Below are positions 25,159-34,816 of a stretch of 64,000 nt of DNA, piece after piece (the first letter of the stretch is position 1; every line of letters starts with the position of its first letter). Origin of the DNA: Actinomycetota bacterium (GTDB lineage Bacteria; Actinomycetota; Actinomycetes; Mycobacteriales; JACQDL01). Where the stretch lies: positions 1 through 64,000 of the forward strand of contig JACQDL010000041.1 in the NCBI GenBank assembly GCA_016201065.1, read 5' to 3'. The notes under the pieces were generated by a model. The model was not told where the DNA came from. It did no database searches and saw nothing but the letters and a program-made list of their open reading frames with translations. The position numbers and the translations under genes are program-made.

Positions 25159-27849
25159 TCAGCGGCTGTCGCTGCCTTCCGCGCTGACCACCGCCCGGCC
25201 GGCCTCCAACCGGGCGACCGGCACCCGGAACGGAGAGCAGGAGACGTAGTCCAGACCCACCCGGTGGAAGAAGTGCACCGAGTCCGGGTCGCCACCGTGC
25301 TCGCCACACACGCCGATCTTCAGACCGGGGCGGGCCGCCCGCCCCTCCTCCACCGCGATCCGCACCAGCCGCCCGATGCCCTCGGTGTCCAGCGACTCGA
25401 ACGGCGAGACCCCGAAGATCCCCTTGTCCAGGTACGCGGAGAAGAACGCAGCCTCCACGTCGTCCCGGGAGAAGCCCCACCCCATCTGGGTCAGGTCGTT
25501 GGTGCCGAAGCTGAAGAACTCCGCCGCCTCCGCGATCTGCCCGGCGGTGAGCGCCGCCCGGGGCACCTCGATCATCGTGCCGATCAGGGTGCGCACCTCG
25601 ACCCCGGAGGACTCGGCGACCTCCCGCAGGATCACCTCGGCCTCGTCACGGATCAGCTCCAGCTCCTGGACCGCCCCGACGAGCGGGATCATGATCTCCG
25701 GACGGGGGTCACCGCCGGCCCGCTTCCGGGCCGCCGCGGCGTGCGCGATGGCCCGCACCTGCATCCCGAACAGCCCCGGAATGACCAGTCCGAGCCGCAC
25801 CCCGCGCAGCCCCAGCATCGGGTTCTGCTCGTGCAGCCGGTGCACCGCGGCGAGCAGCCGGACCGCATCCGGGTCCGGCCGGTTGGTCGCCTCGGCCACC
25901 GCGACCCGCACCGACAGCTCCGTCAGGTCGGGCAGGAACTCGTGCAGCGGCGGGTCCAGCAGCCGGATGGTGACCGGGAGGCCGTCCATCGCCGCGAAGA
26001 TGCCGATGAAGTCCTCGCGCTGGAGCGGCTCCAGCGCGTCGAGGGCCCGCTGCCGATCCTCGTCGGAGTCGGCGAGGATCAGCGCCTCGACGAGCTGGCG
26101 CCGGTCACCGAGGAACATGTGCTCGGTCCGGCACAGGCCGATCCCGGCCGCGCCGAACCGGCGGGCCCGGTCGGAGTCCTCGGGGGTGTCGGAGTTGGCC
26201 CGCACGCCGAGCCGGCGGAGGCTGTCGGCGTGCGCGACGAGGCGGTGCACCGCCGCGATCAGCGGGTCGGCGTCGGCGGCGAGGGTGCCCTCGAAGTACT
26301 GCACGACCGGTGACGGCTGCACCGGCACCTCGCCGCTGTAGACCGTGCCGGTGGTGCCGTCGATGGAGATCAGGTCGCCTTCCTTGACGACCACGCCGTG
26401 CGGGCCGACGAAGGTGCGGCCACGGACGTCGACGTCGAGCTCCTCGGCGCCACACACGCAGGTCTTGCCCATCCCGCGGGCCACCACGGCGGCGTGCGAG
26501 GTCTTCCCACCCCGCGAGGTGAGGATGCCCTGGGCAGCGATCATGCCGGGCAGGTCGTCGGGGTTGGTCTCCCGGCGGACCAGGATCACCCGCTGGCCGG
26601 TGGCCGCGAGCTCCTCGGCCCGCGCGCTGTCGAAGACCGCGTGCCCGACGGCGGCGCCCGGGCTGGCCGCGATCCCGGTGGCGATCCGCTCCCGGCCGGC
26701 CTCCTCCTCGAAGGTCGGGAACATGAGCTGGGCGAGCTGCGCGCCGTTGACCCGGGTCAGCGCCTCGTCCAGGTCGATCAGCCCCTCGTCGACGAGCTGG
26801 GTGGCGATGACGAACGCCGCCGCCGCCGTCCGCTTCCCGACCCGGGTCTGGAGCATCCACAACTTGCCGCGCTCGATGGTGAACTCGATGTCGCAGAGGT
26901 CCTTGTAGTGCCGCTCCAGCTTCTCCATGATCGACATGAGCTGGTCGTAGCAGGCCTTGTCCAGCTTCTCCAGCTCCGCCAGCGGGAGCGTGTTGCGGAT
27001 GCCGGCCACCACATCCTCGCCCTGCGCGTTCTGCAGGTAGTCGCCGTAGACACCCTGCGCGCCGGTGGCCGGGTCCCGGGTGAAGGCCACGCCGGTGCCG
27101 GAGTCCATGCCGAGGTTGCCGAAGACCATCGCCACCACGTTGACGGCGGTGCCGAGGTCGGCCGGGATCCGCTCCTGCCGGCGGTAGAGCACGGCGCGCG
27201 GCGCGTTCCAGGAGTCGAAGACCGCGTTGATCGCGAGGTCGAGCTGCTCGCGCGGGTCCTGCGGGAACTCCCGGCCGGACTGGTCGGCGATGATCCCCTT
27301 GAAGGTCTCGACGACACCACGCAGGTCCTCGGCGTGCAGGTCCAGGTCGTTGGTCGTGCCCTTGGCCCGCTTCGCGTCGTCCAGCGCGTGCTCGAAGTGC
27401 TCGCCGTTGATGCCGAGCACCGTCTTGCCGAACATCTGGATCAGCCGGCGGTAGGAGTCCCAGCCGAACCGGTCGTTGCCGGCCTGCGCGGCCAGCCCCC
27501 GCACCGAGGTGTCGTTCAGCCCGATGTTGAGGACGGTTTCCATCATCCCCGGCATGGAGAACTTCGCCCCGGAACGCACCGAGACGAGCAGCGGGTCGGT
27601 CGGGTCGCCGAGGTTCTTGCCCATCTGCTGCTCGAGCCGGGCCAGGTGTTCGGTGACCTCGTCCCGCATGCTCTTCGGCTCGGCGCCCTCAGCGAGATAG
27701 GCGCGGCACGCCTCGGTGGTGATGGTGAAACCGCCCGGGACCGGCAGCCCCAGGTTGGTCATCTCGGCCAGGTTGGCACCCTTGCCGCCGAGCAGGTCCT
27801 TCAGGCCCCGGTTGCCCTCGGCGAAGTGGTAGACGTACTTGGTGGTCAC
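25159..27849 (-). CDS. ppdK: Pyruvate, phosphate dikinase
   Basis: 896 residues, normal length. N-terminal ATP-grasp domain starting YVYHFAEGNRGLKDLLGGKG, central phosphohistidine domain with TSRGGKTSHAAVVARGMGK, and C-terminal PEP/pyruvate TIM barrel (GVRLGLVIPGLFGMQ, FSFGTNDLTQMGWGFSRDD, GVCGEHGGDP). Interconverts pyruvate, ATP and Pi with PEP, AMP and PPi, linking glycolysis and gluconeogenesis. GTG start with GAGGGAGAA upstream. Transcribed alone or after glyS (135-nt gap). Confidence 0.96.
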   Translation of the reverse strand: MTTKYVYHFAEGNRGLKDLLGGKGANLAEMTNLGLPVPGGFTITTEACRAYLAEGAEPKSMRDEVTEHLARLEQQMGKNLGDPTDPLLVSVRSGAKFSMPGMMETVLNIGLNDTSVRGLAAQAGNDRFGWDSYRRLIQMFGKTVLGINGEHFEHALDDAKRAKGTTNDLDLHAEDLRGVVETFKGIIADQSGREFPQDPREQLDLAINAVFDSWNAPRAVLYRRQERIPADLGTAVNVVAMVFGNLGMDSGTGVAFTRDPATGAQGVYGDYLQNAQGEDVVAGIRNTLPLAELEKLDKACYDQLMSIMEKLERHYKDLCDIEFTIERGKLWMLQTRVGKRTAAAAFVIATQLVDEGLIDLDEALTRVNGAQLAQLMFPTFEEEAGRERIATGIAASPGAAVGHAVFDSARAEELAATGQRVILVRRETNPDDLPGMIAAQGILTSRGGKTSHAAVVARGMGKTCVCGAEELDVDVRGRTFVGPHGVVVKEGDLISIDGTTGTVYSGEVPVQPSPVVQYFEGTLAADADPLIAAVHRLVAHADSLRRLGVRANSDTPEDSDRARRFGAAGIGLCRTEHMFLGDRRQLVEALILADSDEDRQRALDALEPLQREDFIGIFAAMDGLPVTIRLLDPPLHEFLPDLTELSVRVAVAEATNRPDPDAVRLLAAVHRLHEQNPMLGLRGVRLGLVIPGLFGMQVRAIAHAAAARKRAGGDPRPEIMIPLVGAVQELELIRDEAEVILREVAESSGVEVRTLIGTMIEVPRAALTAGQIAEAAEFFSFGTNDLTQMGWGFSRDDVEAAFFSAYLDKGIFGVSPFESLDTEGIGRLVRIAVEEGRAARPGLKIGVCGEHGGDPDSVHFFHRVGLDYVSCSPFRVPVARLEAGRAVVSAEGSDSR

Positions 27850-27984
27850 GCGACGTTCTCCCTCGATCGGAACATGCCCAGGGCCGACGCATCACCCGGG
27901 CGTGCTCGGCAGAATCCCTCCGGAACCTAGTAACGCGACGCCCGGCCGCTACGCGCGGGGACCGGCCCGCCGGACGTGAACCGG

Positions 27985-29382
27985 TCAGCAGCCCACGAGC
28001 TTGTCCGCCAGGTAAGCGCGCACCTGGTCCAGCCCGATCCGCTCCTGCTTCATGGAGTCGCGCTCGCGCACCGTCACCGCGTTGTCCGTGAGCGTATCGA
28101 AGTCCACCGTCACGCAGTACGGCGTACCGATCTCGTCCTGACGACGGTAGCGCCTGCCGATCGCACCGGCGTCGTCGAAGTCGACGTTCCAGGCGGTCCG
28201 CAGCTCGGCCGCCAGCGCCTTGGCCTTGGGTGAGAGGTCCACGTTGCGGGACAGCGGCAGCACCGCGACCTTGACCGGCGCCAGCCGGTGGTCCAACCGC
28301 AGGACGGTCCGCTTCTCCAGCACACCCTTCGCGTTGGGGGCCTCGTCCTCGGCGAACGCGTCGAGCAGGAAGACCAGCACGCACCGGGTCAGCCCGGCGG
28401 CCGGCTCGATCACGTACGGCATCCACCGCTCGCCGCTGTCCTGGTCGAAGTAGGAGAGGTCGACGCCGGAGTGGGTGGAGTGGGTGGCCAGGTCGAAGTC
28501 GGTCCGGTTGGCGATGCCCTCGAGCTCCCCCCACTCCGAGCCGGCGAAGTTGAACCGGTACTCGATGTCGACCGTGCGCTTGGCGTAGTGCGAGAGCTTG
28601 TCCTTCGGGTGCTCGTAGAGGCGGAGGTTGCCCTCGCTGATGCCCAGCTCGAGGTACCAGCGCAGCCGCTCGTTGATCCAGTACTCGTGCCACTCCTCGT
28701 CGGTACCGGGACGGACGAAGAACTCCATCTCCATCTGCTCGAACTCGCGGGTGCGGAAGATGAAGTTGCCGGGTGTGATCTCGTTGCGGAAGCTCTTGCC
28801 GACCTGCGCGATGCCGAACGGCGGCTTCTTGCGGGCTGACTGCTCGACGTTCTTGTAGTTGACGAAGATCCCCTGTGCTGTCTCCGGGCGCAGGTAGTGC
28901 AGGCCGGCGTCGTCCTCCACCGCACCCAGGTAGGTCTTGAGCAGACCGTTGAACATCCGCGGCTCGGTGAACGACCCCTTGGCCCCGCAGTTCGGGCAGT
29001 TCAGGTCGGTGAGGGCGGGCTCGGTCTCCCGGCGATGCTTGGCCTGGTACGCCTCGACCAGGTGGTCCACCCGGAACCGGTGGTGGCAGCTCAGGCACTC
29101 GGTGAGCGGGTCCACGAACTCGTTGACGTGTCCGGAGGCCGCCCACACCTCGCGGGGCAGGATGACCGAGGAGTCCAGGCCGACCACGTCGTCGCGGGCG
29201 GTCACCAGCTGCCGCCACCACTGCCGCCGGATGTTCTCCTTGAGTTCCACCCCGAGCGGACCGTAGTCCCAGGCGGACCGGGTACCCCCGTAGATCTCTC
29301 CGCAGGGGTACACGAACCCCCGGCGCTTGGACAGGCTGACGATGGTGTCGGTGCGGTCGGCGGGCACGGTGTCGGTCTCCAT
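27985..29382 (-). CDS. glyS: Glycyl-tRNA synthetase (dimeric class II type)
   Basis: 465 residues, alpha2-type Gly[22 protein letters not shown] and [16 protein letters not shown] at the N-terminus, motif 2 [20 protein letters not shown], and a C-terminal anticodon-binding domain. A zinc-like CLSCHHRF ... [10 protein letters not shown] insertion is present. ATG start. Mycobacteria keep the corresponding glyS in the same general neighbourhood as uppS, recO and era. Confidence 0.96.
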   Translation of the reverse strand: METDTVPADRTDTIVSLSKRRGFVYPCGEIYGGTRSAWDYGPLGVELKENIRRQWWRQLVTARDDVVGLDSSVILPREVWAASGHVNEFVDPLTECLSCHHRFRVDHLVEAYQAKHRRETEPALTDLNCPNCGAKGSFTEPRMFNGLLKTYLGAVEDDAGLHYLRPETAQGIFVNYKNVEQSARKKPPFGIAQVGKSFRNEITPGNFIFRTREFEQMEMEFFVRPGTDEEWHEYWINERLRWYLELGISEGNLRLYEHPKDKLSHYAKRTVDIEYRFNFAGSEWGELEGIANRTDFDLATHSTHSGVDLSYFDQDSGERWMPYVIEPAAGLTRCVLVFLLDAFAEDEAPNAKGVLEKRTVLRLDHRLAPVKVAVLPLSRNVDLSPKAKALAAELRTAWNVDFDDAGAIGRRYRRQDEIGTPYCVTVDFDTLTDNAVTVRERDSMKQERIGLDQVRAYLADKLVGC

Positions 29383-29507
29383 CCGGCTGGCGGTCGGCGA
29401 GGGGCGCGCCGCAGCAGGTTACCCGGTTCCGCGCCGCGGCTCCGAGCCAGTATCCCGCCTGATCCCGCCTGACCCACGCCGAGCCGCGCGCGGTGCCGCC
29501 GCGGAGC

Positions 29508-29548
29508 GGTCCGTCCCGGCGCCGATCTGGTCGGTGCCGGGACGGACC
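29508..29548. terminator. Strong hairpin downstream of the exported repeat protein
   Basis: GGTCCGTCCCGGC (29508-29520) pairs perfectly with GCCGGGACGGACC (29536-29548), a 13-bp stem with a 15-nt loop. It lies 16 nt after the minus-strand gene ending at 29565 and so should terminate it before glyS. Confidence 0.65.
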
Positions 29549-29564
29549 GGTGAGCAACCGAGGA

Positions 29565-30155
29565 TCAGCCGGTCGGGAGCACGGTGGGGAACCCCGACGG
29601 CAGGCTGGTCGGGAACCCCGACGGGAAACTGGTCGGGAACCCCGACGGCAGGCTGGTCGGGAACCCCGACGGGACGTCCGTCACCGGGCCAGGCTCGATG
29701 CTCACGCACACCTTGTAGACCCCGCCCTCCTGCACCACCGGGACGCTGGTGTCGTCGCTCGTCGGCGTGCCGTCCTTGGTGCTGTTGACGACGAAGTCCA
29801 CCCAGGTGACGCCATCCTTGACATGGGTGCCCTTGATCGTCCAGCCCGTGACGACCTCGTTCTTGTCGGGCATCGGGATCGGCTGGCCGAGCTTGCGGAA
29901 CATCTCGAGGTCAGCCTGGCAGAACCCGGACTTCACGGCGTTCTCGTCGCGACTCTTGCCGGCGTTCAACATCTTCTCAAGAGCTGCCTGCGGCGTCGTG
30001 GCCCTGCCGTCCTTGAAGACGGTCAGCCACAGGACAACGCCGACGACCGCCAGCACCGCCACGGCACCGACGATGAACAGCGAAGTCTTGCTCCGTCCTG
30101 GCTGTGGCCCGTCATGTTGGGGCCCGTCAGGTGGGGGCCCGCTGGGACTGGTCAA
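29565..30155 (-). CDS. Membrane-anchored exported protein with PSGFPTSL repeat tail
   Basis: About 196 residues: Pro-rich cytoplasmic start, one membrane segment (SLFIVGAVAVLAVVGVVLWL), an extracytoplasmic domain with CQADLEMFRKLGQPIPMPDK, and a C-terminal tail of PSGFPTSL-type octapeptides encoded by a 24-bp tandem repeat. The domain resembles the small DUF4878-like fold (TPQAALEKMLNAGKSRDENA). TTG 30155 with GAGAGG upstream is chosen; GTG 30188 is possible. It follows a similarly built gene by about 40 nt. Function unknown. Confidence 0.65.
   Translation of the reverse strand: MTSPSGPPPDGPQHDGPQPGRSKTSLFIVGAVAVLAVVGVVLWLTVFKDGRATTPQAALEKMLNAGKSRDENAVKSGFCQADLEMFRKLGQPIPMPDKNEVVTGWTIKGTHVKDGVTWVDFVVNSTKDGTPTSDDTSVPVVQEGGVYKVCVSIEPGPVTDVPSGFPTSLPSGFPTSFPSGFPTSLPSGFPTVLPTG
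29587..29673. repeat. 24-bp coding tandem repeat (3.6 copies)
   Basis: Units begin GGGAACCCCGACGG at 29587, 29611, 29635 and 29659. The middle copy differs at a few bases (GGGAAACTG for GGCAGGCTG), giving PSGFPTSF versus PSGFPTSL. The repeat encodes the tail of the exported protein and may vary in copy number. Confidence 0.85.
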
Positions 30156-30198
30156 CGCTTCCTCTCGGCGATCGCTCGGCCTCGGCACGCGGAACGGG

Positions 30199-31032
30199 TC
30201 AGAACCCGCAGATCGCGGCTTCGGTGTTCTCGGTGGTGACCGACAGGGTCATCGTGCCGGCTCCGCTCGGGGTGTAGGTCACGTCGACCGACACCTCCTT
30301 GCGCGGGTCACCGTTGTAGTCGCCCGGCGCGACGGAGTTGACCGTGTACTCACCCACCGACTTGGTGACCAACCCCAGTTCCTTCCGCAACGCCGCGCCG
30401 TTGGGGAACTTCTCCTGGCCGGCGGCGCACAGCTTGGTCCATGCCAGGTTGTAGAACTTGCCCTGCAGGTAGGACATGAAGTCGTCGGCGGCGGCACGTG
30501 CGGCGGAGTCGCTGGGTGCCGCGTTGTCCGGTCCACCGCTCGTGGTCGGGCTGGCCGTCTCGCTCGGGCTGGCCGTCTCCGACGGCGTGGGGCTGGGGCT
30601 GTCACTCGGCGTGCTGCTGGGCGTCGCGGACGACGTGCTCGATGCCACCGCCGGCTTCGAGTCCGAGTTCGACATGAGGAACCCGATGACCATGAGGAGC
30701 ACCAGTCCCAGCGCGACGCCGGACCAGATCAACCACGTCTTGTTCGACCGGTTCGGCGGACCGAGGTACGCCGGTGGGCCCCCGTAGGGCGGCATCTGCG
30801 GAAACTGCTGGGTCTGCTCCGGGCCGTACTGCGATCCGGGCACCCCGTACGGGGGCGGCGCGCCGTACTGGGGGGGCGGCGCGCCGTACTGGGGGGGCTG
30901 CCCCCCGCCGTACGGTGGGTTCGGGCTCTGCCCGCCCCACGGCGGTGGGCCACCGGGCGGCGGGGGGCCACCGTACGGCGGGAACTGCCCACCCTGTTGC
31001 GGGTCCGGGTTCCACCCGGGAGGTTGAGTCAT
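30199..31032 (-). CDS. Membrane-anchored exported protein with Pro/Gly/Tyr-rich cytoplasmic domain
   Basis: 277 residues. The first 95 are PPYGG/PPQYGAPP low-complexity sequence, then one membrane segment (LIWSGVALGLVLLMVIGFLM), a Ser/Thr/Pro linker of about 50 residues, and an exported domain (DDFMSYLQGKFYNLAWTKLC ... AAICGF) with two cysteines that may pair. The domain resembles DUF4878-like lipoprotein domains. ATG start. Partner of the downstream gene of the same architecture; likely one operon. Confidence 0.7.
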   Translation of the reverse strand: MTQPPGWNPDPQQGGQFPPYGGPPPPGGPPPWGGQSPNPPYGGGQPPQYGAPPPQYGAPPPYGVPGSQYGPEQTQQFPQMPPYGGPPAYLGPPNRSNKTWLIWSGVALGLVLLMVIGFLMSNSDSKPAVASSTSSATPSSTPSDSPSPTPSETASPSETASPTTSGGPDNAAPSDSAARAAADDFMSYLQGKFYNLAWTKLCAAGQEKFPNGAALRKELGLVTKSVGEYTVNSVAPGDYNGDPRKEVSVDVTYTPSGAGTMTLSVTTENTEAAICGF

Positions 31033-31306
31033 GATCGTGTTTCCTCACTGACGGGCCACGGTGCCAACAGGGTCAGGACCCCCGCACCGGATACTTGCCG
31101 GACTCCCTGCCTGATCGGCGCCACCGTTCGAACGGTTCCCGGGTCAGGGGTCGCGCCGAGCTGTGGACCGCTACGGCGCCTGGCCGGGCGGTGGTTGTCG
31201 CACTCCGACGATGCACGGCCACAGCGTGGCGAGAGTAGCGAACTCCGCCCCACCGACGCCGCCAAATACCGATCCCTCCTTGTTGCCAGCCGGGCACGAT
31301 ACCGGG

Positions 31307-31720
31307 TCATCCGTCCCGTGGCCCCGGACTCGCTCCGTGCCGCCCCATCTCGCCGCGCTGTCCTGCGGCGCCGTGTTCCACGGCACGGTCGGCGAGGTGA
31401 ACCCGGTGCGGCTCGCCTGGACGCACGTCGACCAGCACCTCGAATGCGCTGGGCCCGTCAACCGCCAGCGCCAGCACCGGCACCGCGGCCAGCCTGACCT
31501 GAAGGTCGGACAACGCCCGCCGGTAGGAGCCGACGTTCTCCCACTCGGAGACCATGACCCAATGTTGCGGGTCGTCCGCGGCACGGCCGAGCTGCCCCCG
31601 CCGGAACCCGGGACGCGCCGCCAACGCGCCGAGCGCCGCCTCGGCGGCGCCGAGGAACGACCGCTCACCCTCCGCCGACCCGTCCCCACTCGGCACGGCG
31701 AACCGGTTGACCACCAGCAT
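31307..31720 (-). CDS. Antibiotic biosynthesis monooxygenase (ABM)-fold protein
   Basis: 137 residues. Single ferredoxin-like ABM domain: MLVVNRFAVPSGDG, AALGALAARPGFRRGQLGRA, DPQHWVMVSEWENVGSYRRA. Such small proteins act as heme- or quinone-related monooxygenases or as stress enzymes; the exact reaction cannot be told. ATG 31720 has GGAAAGG 8 nt upstream; the longer frame to 31813 lacks signals. The last 25 residues are low complexity. Confidence 0.75.
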   Translation of the reverse strand: MLVVNRFAVPSGDGSAEGERSFLGAAEAALGALAARPGFRRGQLGRAADDPQHWVMVSEWENVGSYRRALSDLQVRLAAVPVLALAVDGPSAFEVLVDVRPGEPHRVHLADRAVEHGAAGQRGEMGRHGASPGPRDG

Positions 31721-31836
31721 CCGCACAACCTTTCCGAACGTCGCGGCCGGATCGCGGTGGACCGACCACCCGGACATCGCGACGCCGACCGGCTGCGATG
31801 ATGGGCATCTCACCGTACCGAGAAGGGACGCCGCGG

Positions 31837-32121
31837 ATGGCCGAGACGTTCCGTCAGCGAGTCGAACACCACAGCCGGGGCCTGCTGGTCTGGATCGGGT
31901 CGCAGCCCCGTTGGCTCTCCCTGGTCGCCGTGGTCGCCCTCACCGTCACCGGCCTCGTCCTGCGCGGCCCGGCTGGCGCCGCGGCGTTGGGTGCGCTCGC
32001 CGCCGGACTCGGTTGGCTGGGCTACCTGAGCTGGCCGCTGCTGGCCCCCCGGGACCGGGTGACTCGATGCGTCGTGGTCGCGGTGATCATGGTGGCGGCG
32101 GTGCTGCGGCTGCGCGCCTGA
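31837..32121 (+). CDS. Small two-to-three-span membrane protein
   Basis: 94 residues. Amphipathic start (AETFRQRVEHHSRG), then hydrophobic segments LSLVAVVALTVTGLVL, AAALGALAAGLGWLGYLSW and VVVAVIMVAAVL. ATG 31837 with GAAGGGA 9 nt upstream is preferred to ATG 31798. It is short and uncharacterised but has the look of a conserved actinomycete membrane protein. It ends at a hairpin shared with the convergent TIGR03943 gene. Confidence 0.65.
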   Translation: MAETFRQRVEHHSRGLLVWIGSQPRWLSLVAVVALTVTGLVLRGPAGAAALGALAAGLGWLGYLSWPLLAPRDRVTRCVVVAVIMVAAVLRLRA

Positions 32122-32143
32122 CCGCCGCCCCGCGCGGGCGGTC
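32120..32143. terminator. Bidirectional hairpin between convergent genes
   Basis: GACCGCC (32120-32126) pairs with GGCGGTC (32137-32143), or alternatively CCGCCC with GGGCGG. It lies in the 30-nt gap between two convergent membrane protein genes. Confidence 0.45.
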
Positions 32144-32151
32144 CGGTCTGG

Positions 32152-32922
32152 TCAGGTCTGGTACGGCTCGGCCGGAGCCGGGACCTGCCGGACCGACCCG
32201 GCCCGAAGTTCGGCGATCGGACCGACCTCGGCCTCCCGGGAGTGGTCGACGCCACCGTAGCTGCCCACCACCTCGACCCAGGTGTCGTTCGGGTAGCTGC
32301 CGGCGGCGCCAGTGACCAGGACCCGTGACGACGTGGCGTCGGCCGCGCAGCAGGCGATCGCGATCCGGGTCAGGTAGTAGCCCCCGCCGGGCTTCGCGGT
32401 GACGAAACCCAGCATCCGGAACTGCCGCCCGGACAGGGTCCGCCCACCGTCCCACACCGCCCGCGCCTCGAACTCGTCCAGCCGGATCGGCACTGGATCG
32501 CCGGCCGGTAGCGGCGGGTAGTCGCCGGGCTGCGCAGCCGGCGTCGCTCGGGTCGCGGTCGCCCGCTCGGCGGCGTACGAGCCGAGCGCGGGTGGGGCGA
32601 TCAGGAAGATCGCAAAGACCGGCAGCAGGAGGAGCCACGCCACCCGCAGCCCGTGGCTGTGGCTGTGGCTGTGGCTGTGCGCCTGGTCATGGTCGGGCCC
32701 GTCGGGTGCCTCGGGGACCGTGGCGTCCACCCGATCCCGATGGTTGCCCGGGTTGTCGCGCCAGAGTGACACCGCGCCGAGCAGCACGAGGACCGCACCG
32801 GCCGCGAGCAGCGGGACGTGCAGGCCGTGCTTGACGTAGCGCAGGTAGGTGTCGGTACCGGCGATCCGGATCACCGCACCGCCGACCAGGATGATCAGGA
32901 TGTGGCCGGTGTCGCGGTTCAC
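32152..32922 (-). CDS. TIGR03943-family membrane protein (YcgQ-like partner of DUF318 permease)
   Basis: 256 residues. Two N-terminal membrane segments (ILIILVGGAVIRIAG, VPLLAAGAVLVLLGAVSLW), a cytoplasmic His/Ser repeat HSHSHSHSHG, a third span (WLLLLPVFAIFLIAPPALG), then an exported C-terminal domain with FRMLGFVTAKPGGGYYLTRI and IACCAADA. It matches Bacillus YcgQ-type proteins that pair with DUF318 permeases. The His run suggests metal binding. GTG 32922 overlaps the permease stop. Confidence 0.82.
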   Translation of the reverse strand: MNRDTGHILIILVGGAVIRIAGTDTYLRYVKHGLHVPLLAAGAVLVLLGAVSLWRDNPGNHRDRVDATVPEAPDGPDHDQAHSHSHSHSHGLRVAWLLLLPVFAIFLIAPPALGSYAAERATATRATPAAQPGDYPPLPAGDPVPIRLDEFEARAVWDGGRTLSGRQFRMLGFVTAKPGGGYYLTRIAIACCAADATSSRVLVTGAAGSYPNDTWVEVVGSYGGVDHSREAEVGPIAELRAGSVRQVPAPAEPYQT

Positions 32923-33929
32923 AGCAGCCACCCGCCGACCAGCACCGCCGCTGCCACCGCCACCACGAAGGTCAGCGGCGCGAACCGCACCGCGAACCGC
33001 CGGCCGAAGGTGCCCGCCTGCAGCGAGATCAGTTTCACGTCGACCATCGGACCGACCACCAGGAACGCCAGCCGGGCGGTCAGCGAGAACTGGCCGAGGC
33101 TGGCCGCCACGAAGGCGTCCGCCTCCGAACAGATCGCCAGCAGCACGGCGAGCAGTGCCAGCGCGCCGACCGCCAGCCACTGGTGCTGGGCGACGGAGTT
33201 GAGAACCCGCTGCGGAACGAGCACGTTGAGCGTGGCCGCCGCCAGACCGCCGACCACGAGGAAGCCACCGGCCTGCAGGAAGTCGTGTGAGAACGTGACC
33301 CGGAACGCCTCGATCCGCCCCATCCCGCTGACGTCCGGCCGGCGGGGGGATGCCATCCAATCCGCCCGGCCGACCCGGGCCCAGATCCAGCCGACCACCA
33401 CGGCGGCGGCCAGGGACGCGACGAACCGGGCGACCACCATCTCCGGGTGACCGGGGAACGCCACCGCGGTTGCCACGACGACGACCGGGTTGATCGCCGG
33501 GGCGGAGAGCAGGAAGGCCAGCGCCGCGGCCGGGGCGACCCCACGTGCCATCAGACCGCTGGCGACCGGCACCGAGCCGCACTCGCACCCGGGCAGCAGG
33601 GCACCGGCCACGCCGGCCACCGGCACCGCGGCGAGCGGGTTGCCCGGCAGCGCCCGGGCGAAGAACGCCGGCGGCACGAACACCGCGATCGCCCCCGAGA
33701 CGAGCACACCGAGCACGAGGAACGGCAGTGCCTGCACGCACACGGCGACGAACACCGTCGACCAGGTCTGCAGGGCCGCCGAGGTGAACAGCCCCGCCAG
33801 GTAGGGCTGGCCGAGCAGGATCACGATGAGCAGGCCGGCCAGGCCCACCGTCGACCCGGCGCCGGTGCCGCGACGCCGGGTGGTCGGTGCCGCGGCGGCG
33901 GGCGCGGCGGTGTCGGTCGGCGGGATCAT
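32919..33929 (-). CDS. DUF318/ArsP_1-family permease (YcgR-like)
   Basis: 336 residues, about 8 membrane segments. Family signatures: [40 protein letters not shown] with its Cys pair, [18 protein letters not shown], and [19 protein letters not shown]318 permeases move metal(loid) species or other ions; ArsP exports methylated arsenicals, but the substrate here is unknown. ATG overlaps the uppS stop by 4 nt, and the gene overlaps the TIGR03943 gene, making a tight four-gene run with recO and uppS. Confidence 0.88.
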   Translation of the reverse strand: MIPPTDTAAPAAAAPTTRRRGTGAGSTVGLAGLLIVILLGQPYLAGLFTSAALQTWSTVFVAVCVQALPFLVLGVLVSGAIAVFVPPAFFARALPGNPLAAVPVAGVAGALLPGCECGSVPVASGLMARGVAPAAALAFLLSAPAINPVVVVATAVAFPGHPEMVVARFVASLAAAVVVGWIWARVGRADWMASPRRPDVSGMGRIEAFRVTFSHDFLQAGGFLVVGGLAAATLNVLVPQRVLNSVAQHQWLAVGALALLAVLLAICSEADAFVAASLGQFSLTARLAFLVVGPMVDVKLISLQAGTFGRRFAVRFAPLTFVVAVAAAVLVGGWLL

Positions 33930-34816
33930 TCGTCAGATGCTGGCACAGCCGGCTGCCCGCCGGTACCAGCATCGTCCAGATCCGCCCCGGTCCGGTCCGA
34001 GGTGGGCACCGGGTTCGGCACCGGGTTCGGCACCGCGCCGCCGAAGCGGCGATCCCGCTCGGCGTACCACTCGATCGCCGCCCACAGGTGCCGGCGGTCG
34101 AAGTCCGGCCACAGCGTGTCGACGAATGCCAGCTCGGCGTAGCAGCTCTGCCAGGGCAGGAAGTTGCTGGTCCGCCGCTCCCCGGAAGAACGAATAAAAA
34201 GGTCTATATCGGGAATGTCGGGCTGATAGAGAAACCGACGCACGGTCCGCTCGTCCACCCGATCGGGGTCGAGCCGGCCGGCCCGCACCTCGCGGGCGAT
34301 CGCGGCGGCAGCATCGGCGAGCTCGGCCCGGCCGCCGTAGTTCACGCAGAACTGCAGCGTCAGCACCGAGTTTCCGACCGTCAGCTGCTCGGCGGTACGC
34401 AGCTCCTCGATCACGCTCTTCCACAGCCGGCCCGCCCGCCCGGACCACCGCACCCGGACGCCCATCGCGGCCAGCCCGTCCCGACGGCGCCGGATCACGT
34501 CCCGGTTGAAGCCCATCAGGAAGCGCACCTCCTCCGGGGAGCGCTTCCAGTTCTCGGTCGAGAAGGCGTATGCCGACAGGTAGCGCACCCCGACCTCGAT
34601 GGCACCCTCGATCACGTCGAACAACGCCGCCTCGCCGGCCTGGTGTCCGGTCGTGCGCGGCAGGCCGCGGGCCTTGGCCCACCGGCCGTTCCCGTCCATG
34701 ATGATCGCCACGTGCTGAGGTACCTTGCCGGGTTCGATCGCGGGCGGGCGGGCCCCCGTGGGATGCGGGGTCGGTGGCAGAACCGGGCGGACCGCGGCCG
34801 GGCGGACACCCCTCAT
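33926..34816 (-). CDS. uppS: Isoprenyl transferase / undecaprenyl diphosphate synthase
   Basis: 296 residues. Catalytic [18 protein letters not shown], then [36 protein letters not shown] and [20 protein letters not shown] with the substrate-binding RxSGE. Makes the cis-polyprenyl carrier lipid for cell wall synthesis. The final 40 residues are an unusual disordered tail with a NPVPNPVP repeat encoded by GGCACCGGGTTC units near 34005-34028. ATG overlaps the recO stop (ATGA), so translation is coupled. Confidence 0.95.
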   Translation of the reverse strand: MRGVRPAAVRPVLPPTPHPTGARPPAIEPGKVPQHVAIIMDGNGRWAKARGLPRTTGHQAGEAALFDVIEGAIEVGVRYLSAYAFSTENWKRSPEEVRFLMGFNRDVIRRRRDGLAAMGVRVRWSGRAGRLWKSVIEELRTAEQLTVGNSVLTLQFCVNYGGRAELADAAAAIAREVRAGRLDPDRVDERTVRRFLYQPDIPDIDLFIRSSGERRTSNFLPWQSCYAELAFVDTLWPDFDRRHLWAAIEWYAERDRRFGGAVPNPVPNPVPTSDRTGADLDDAGTGGQPAVPASDE

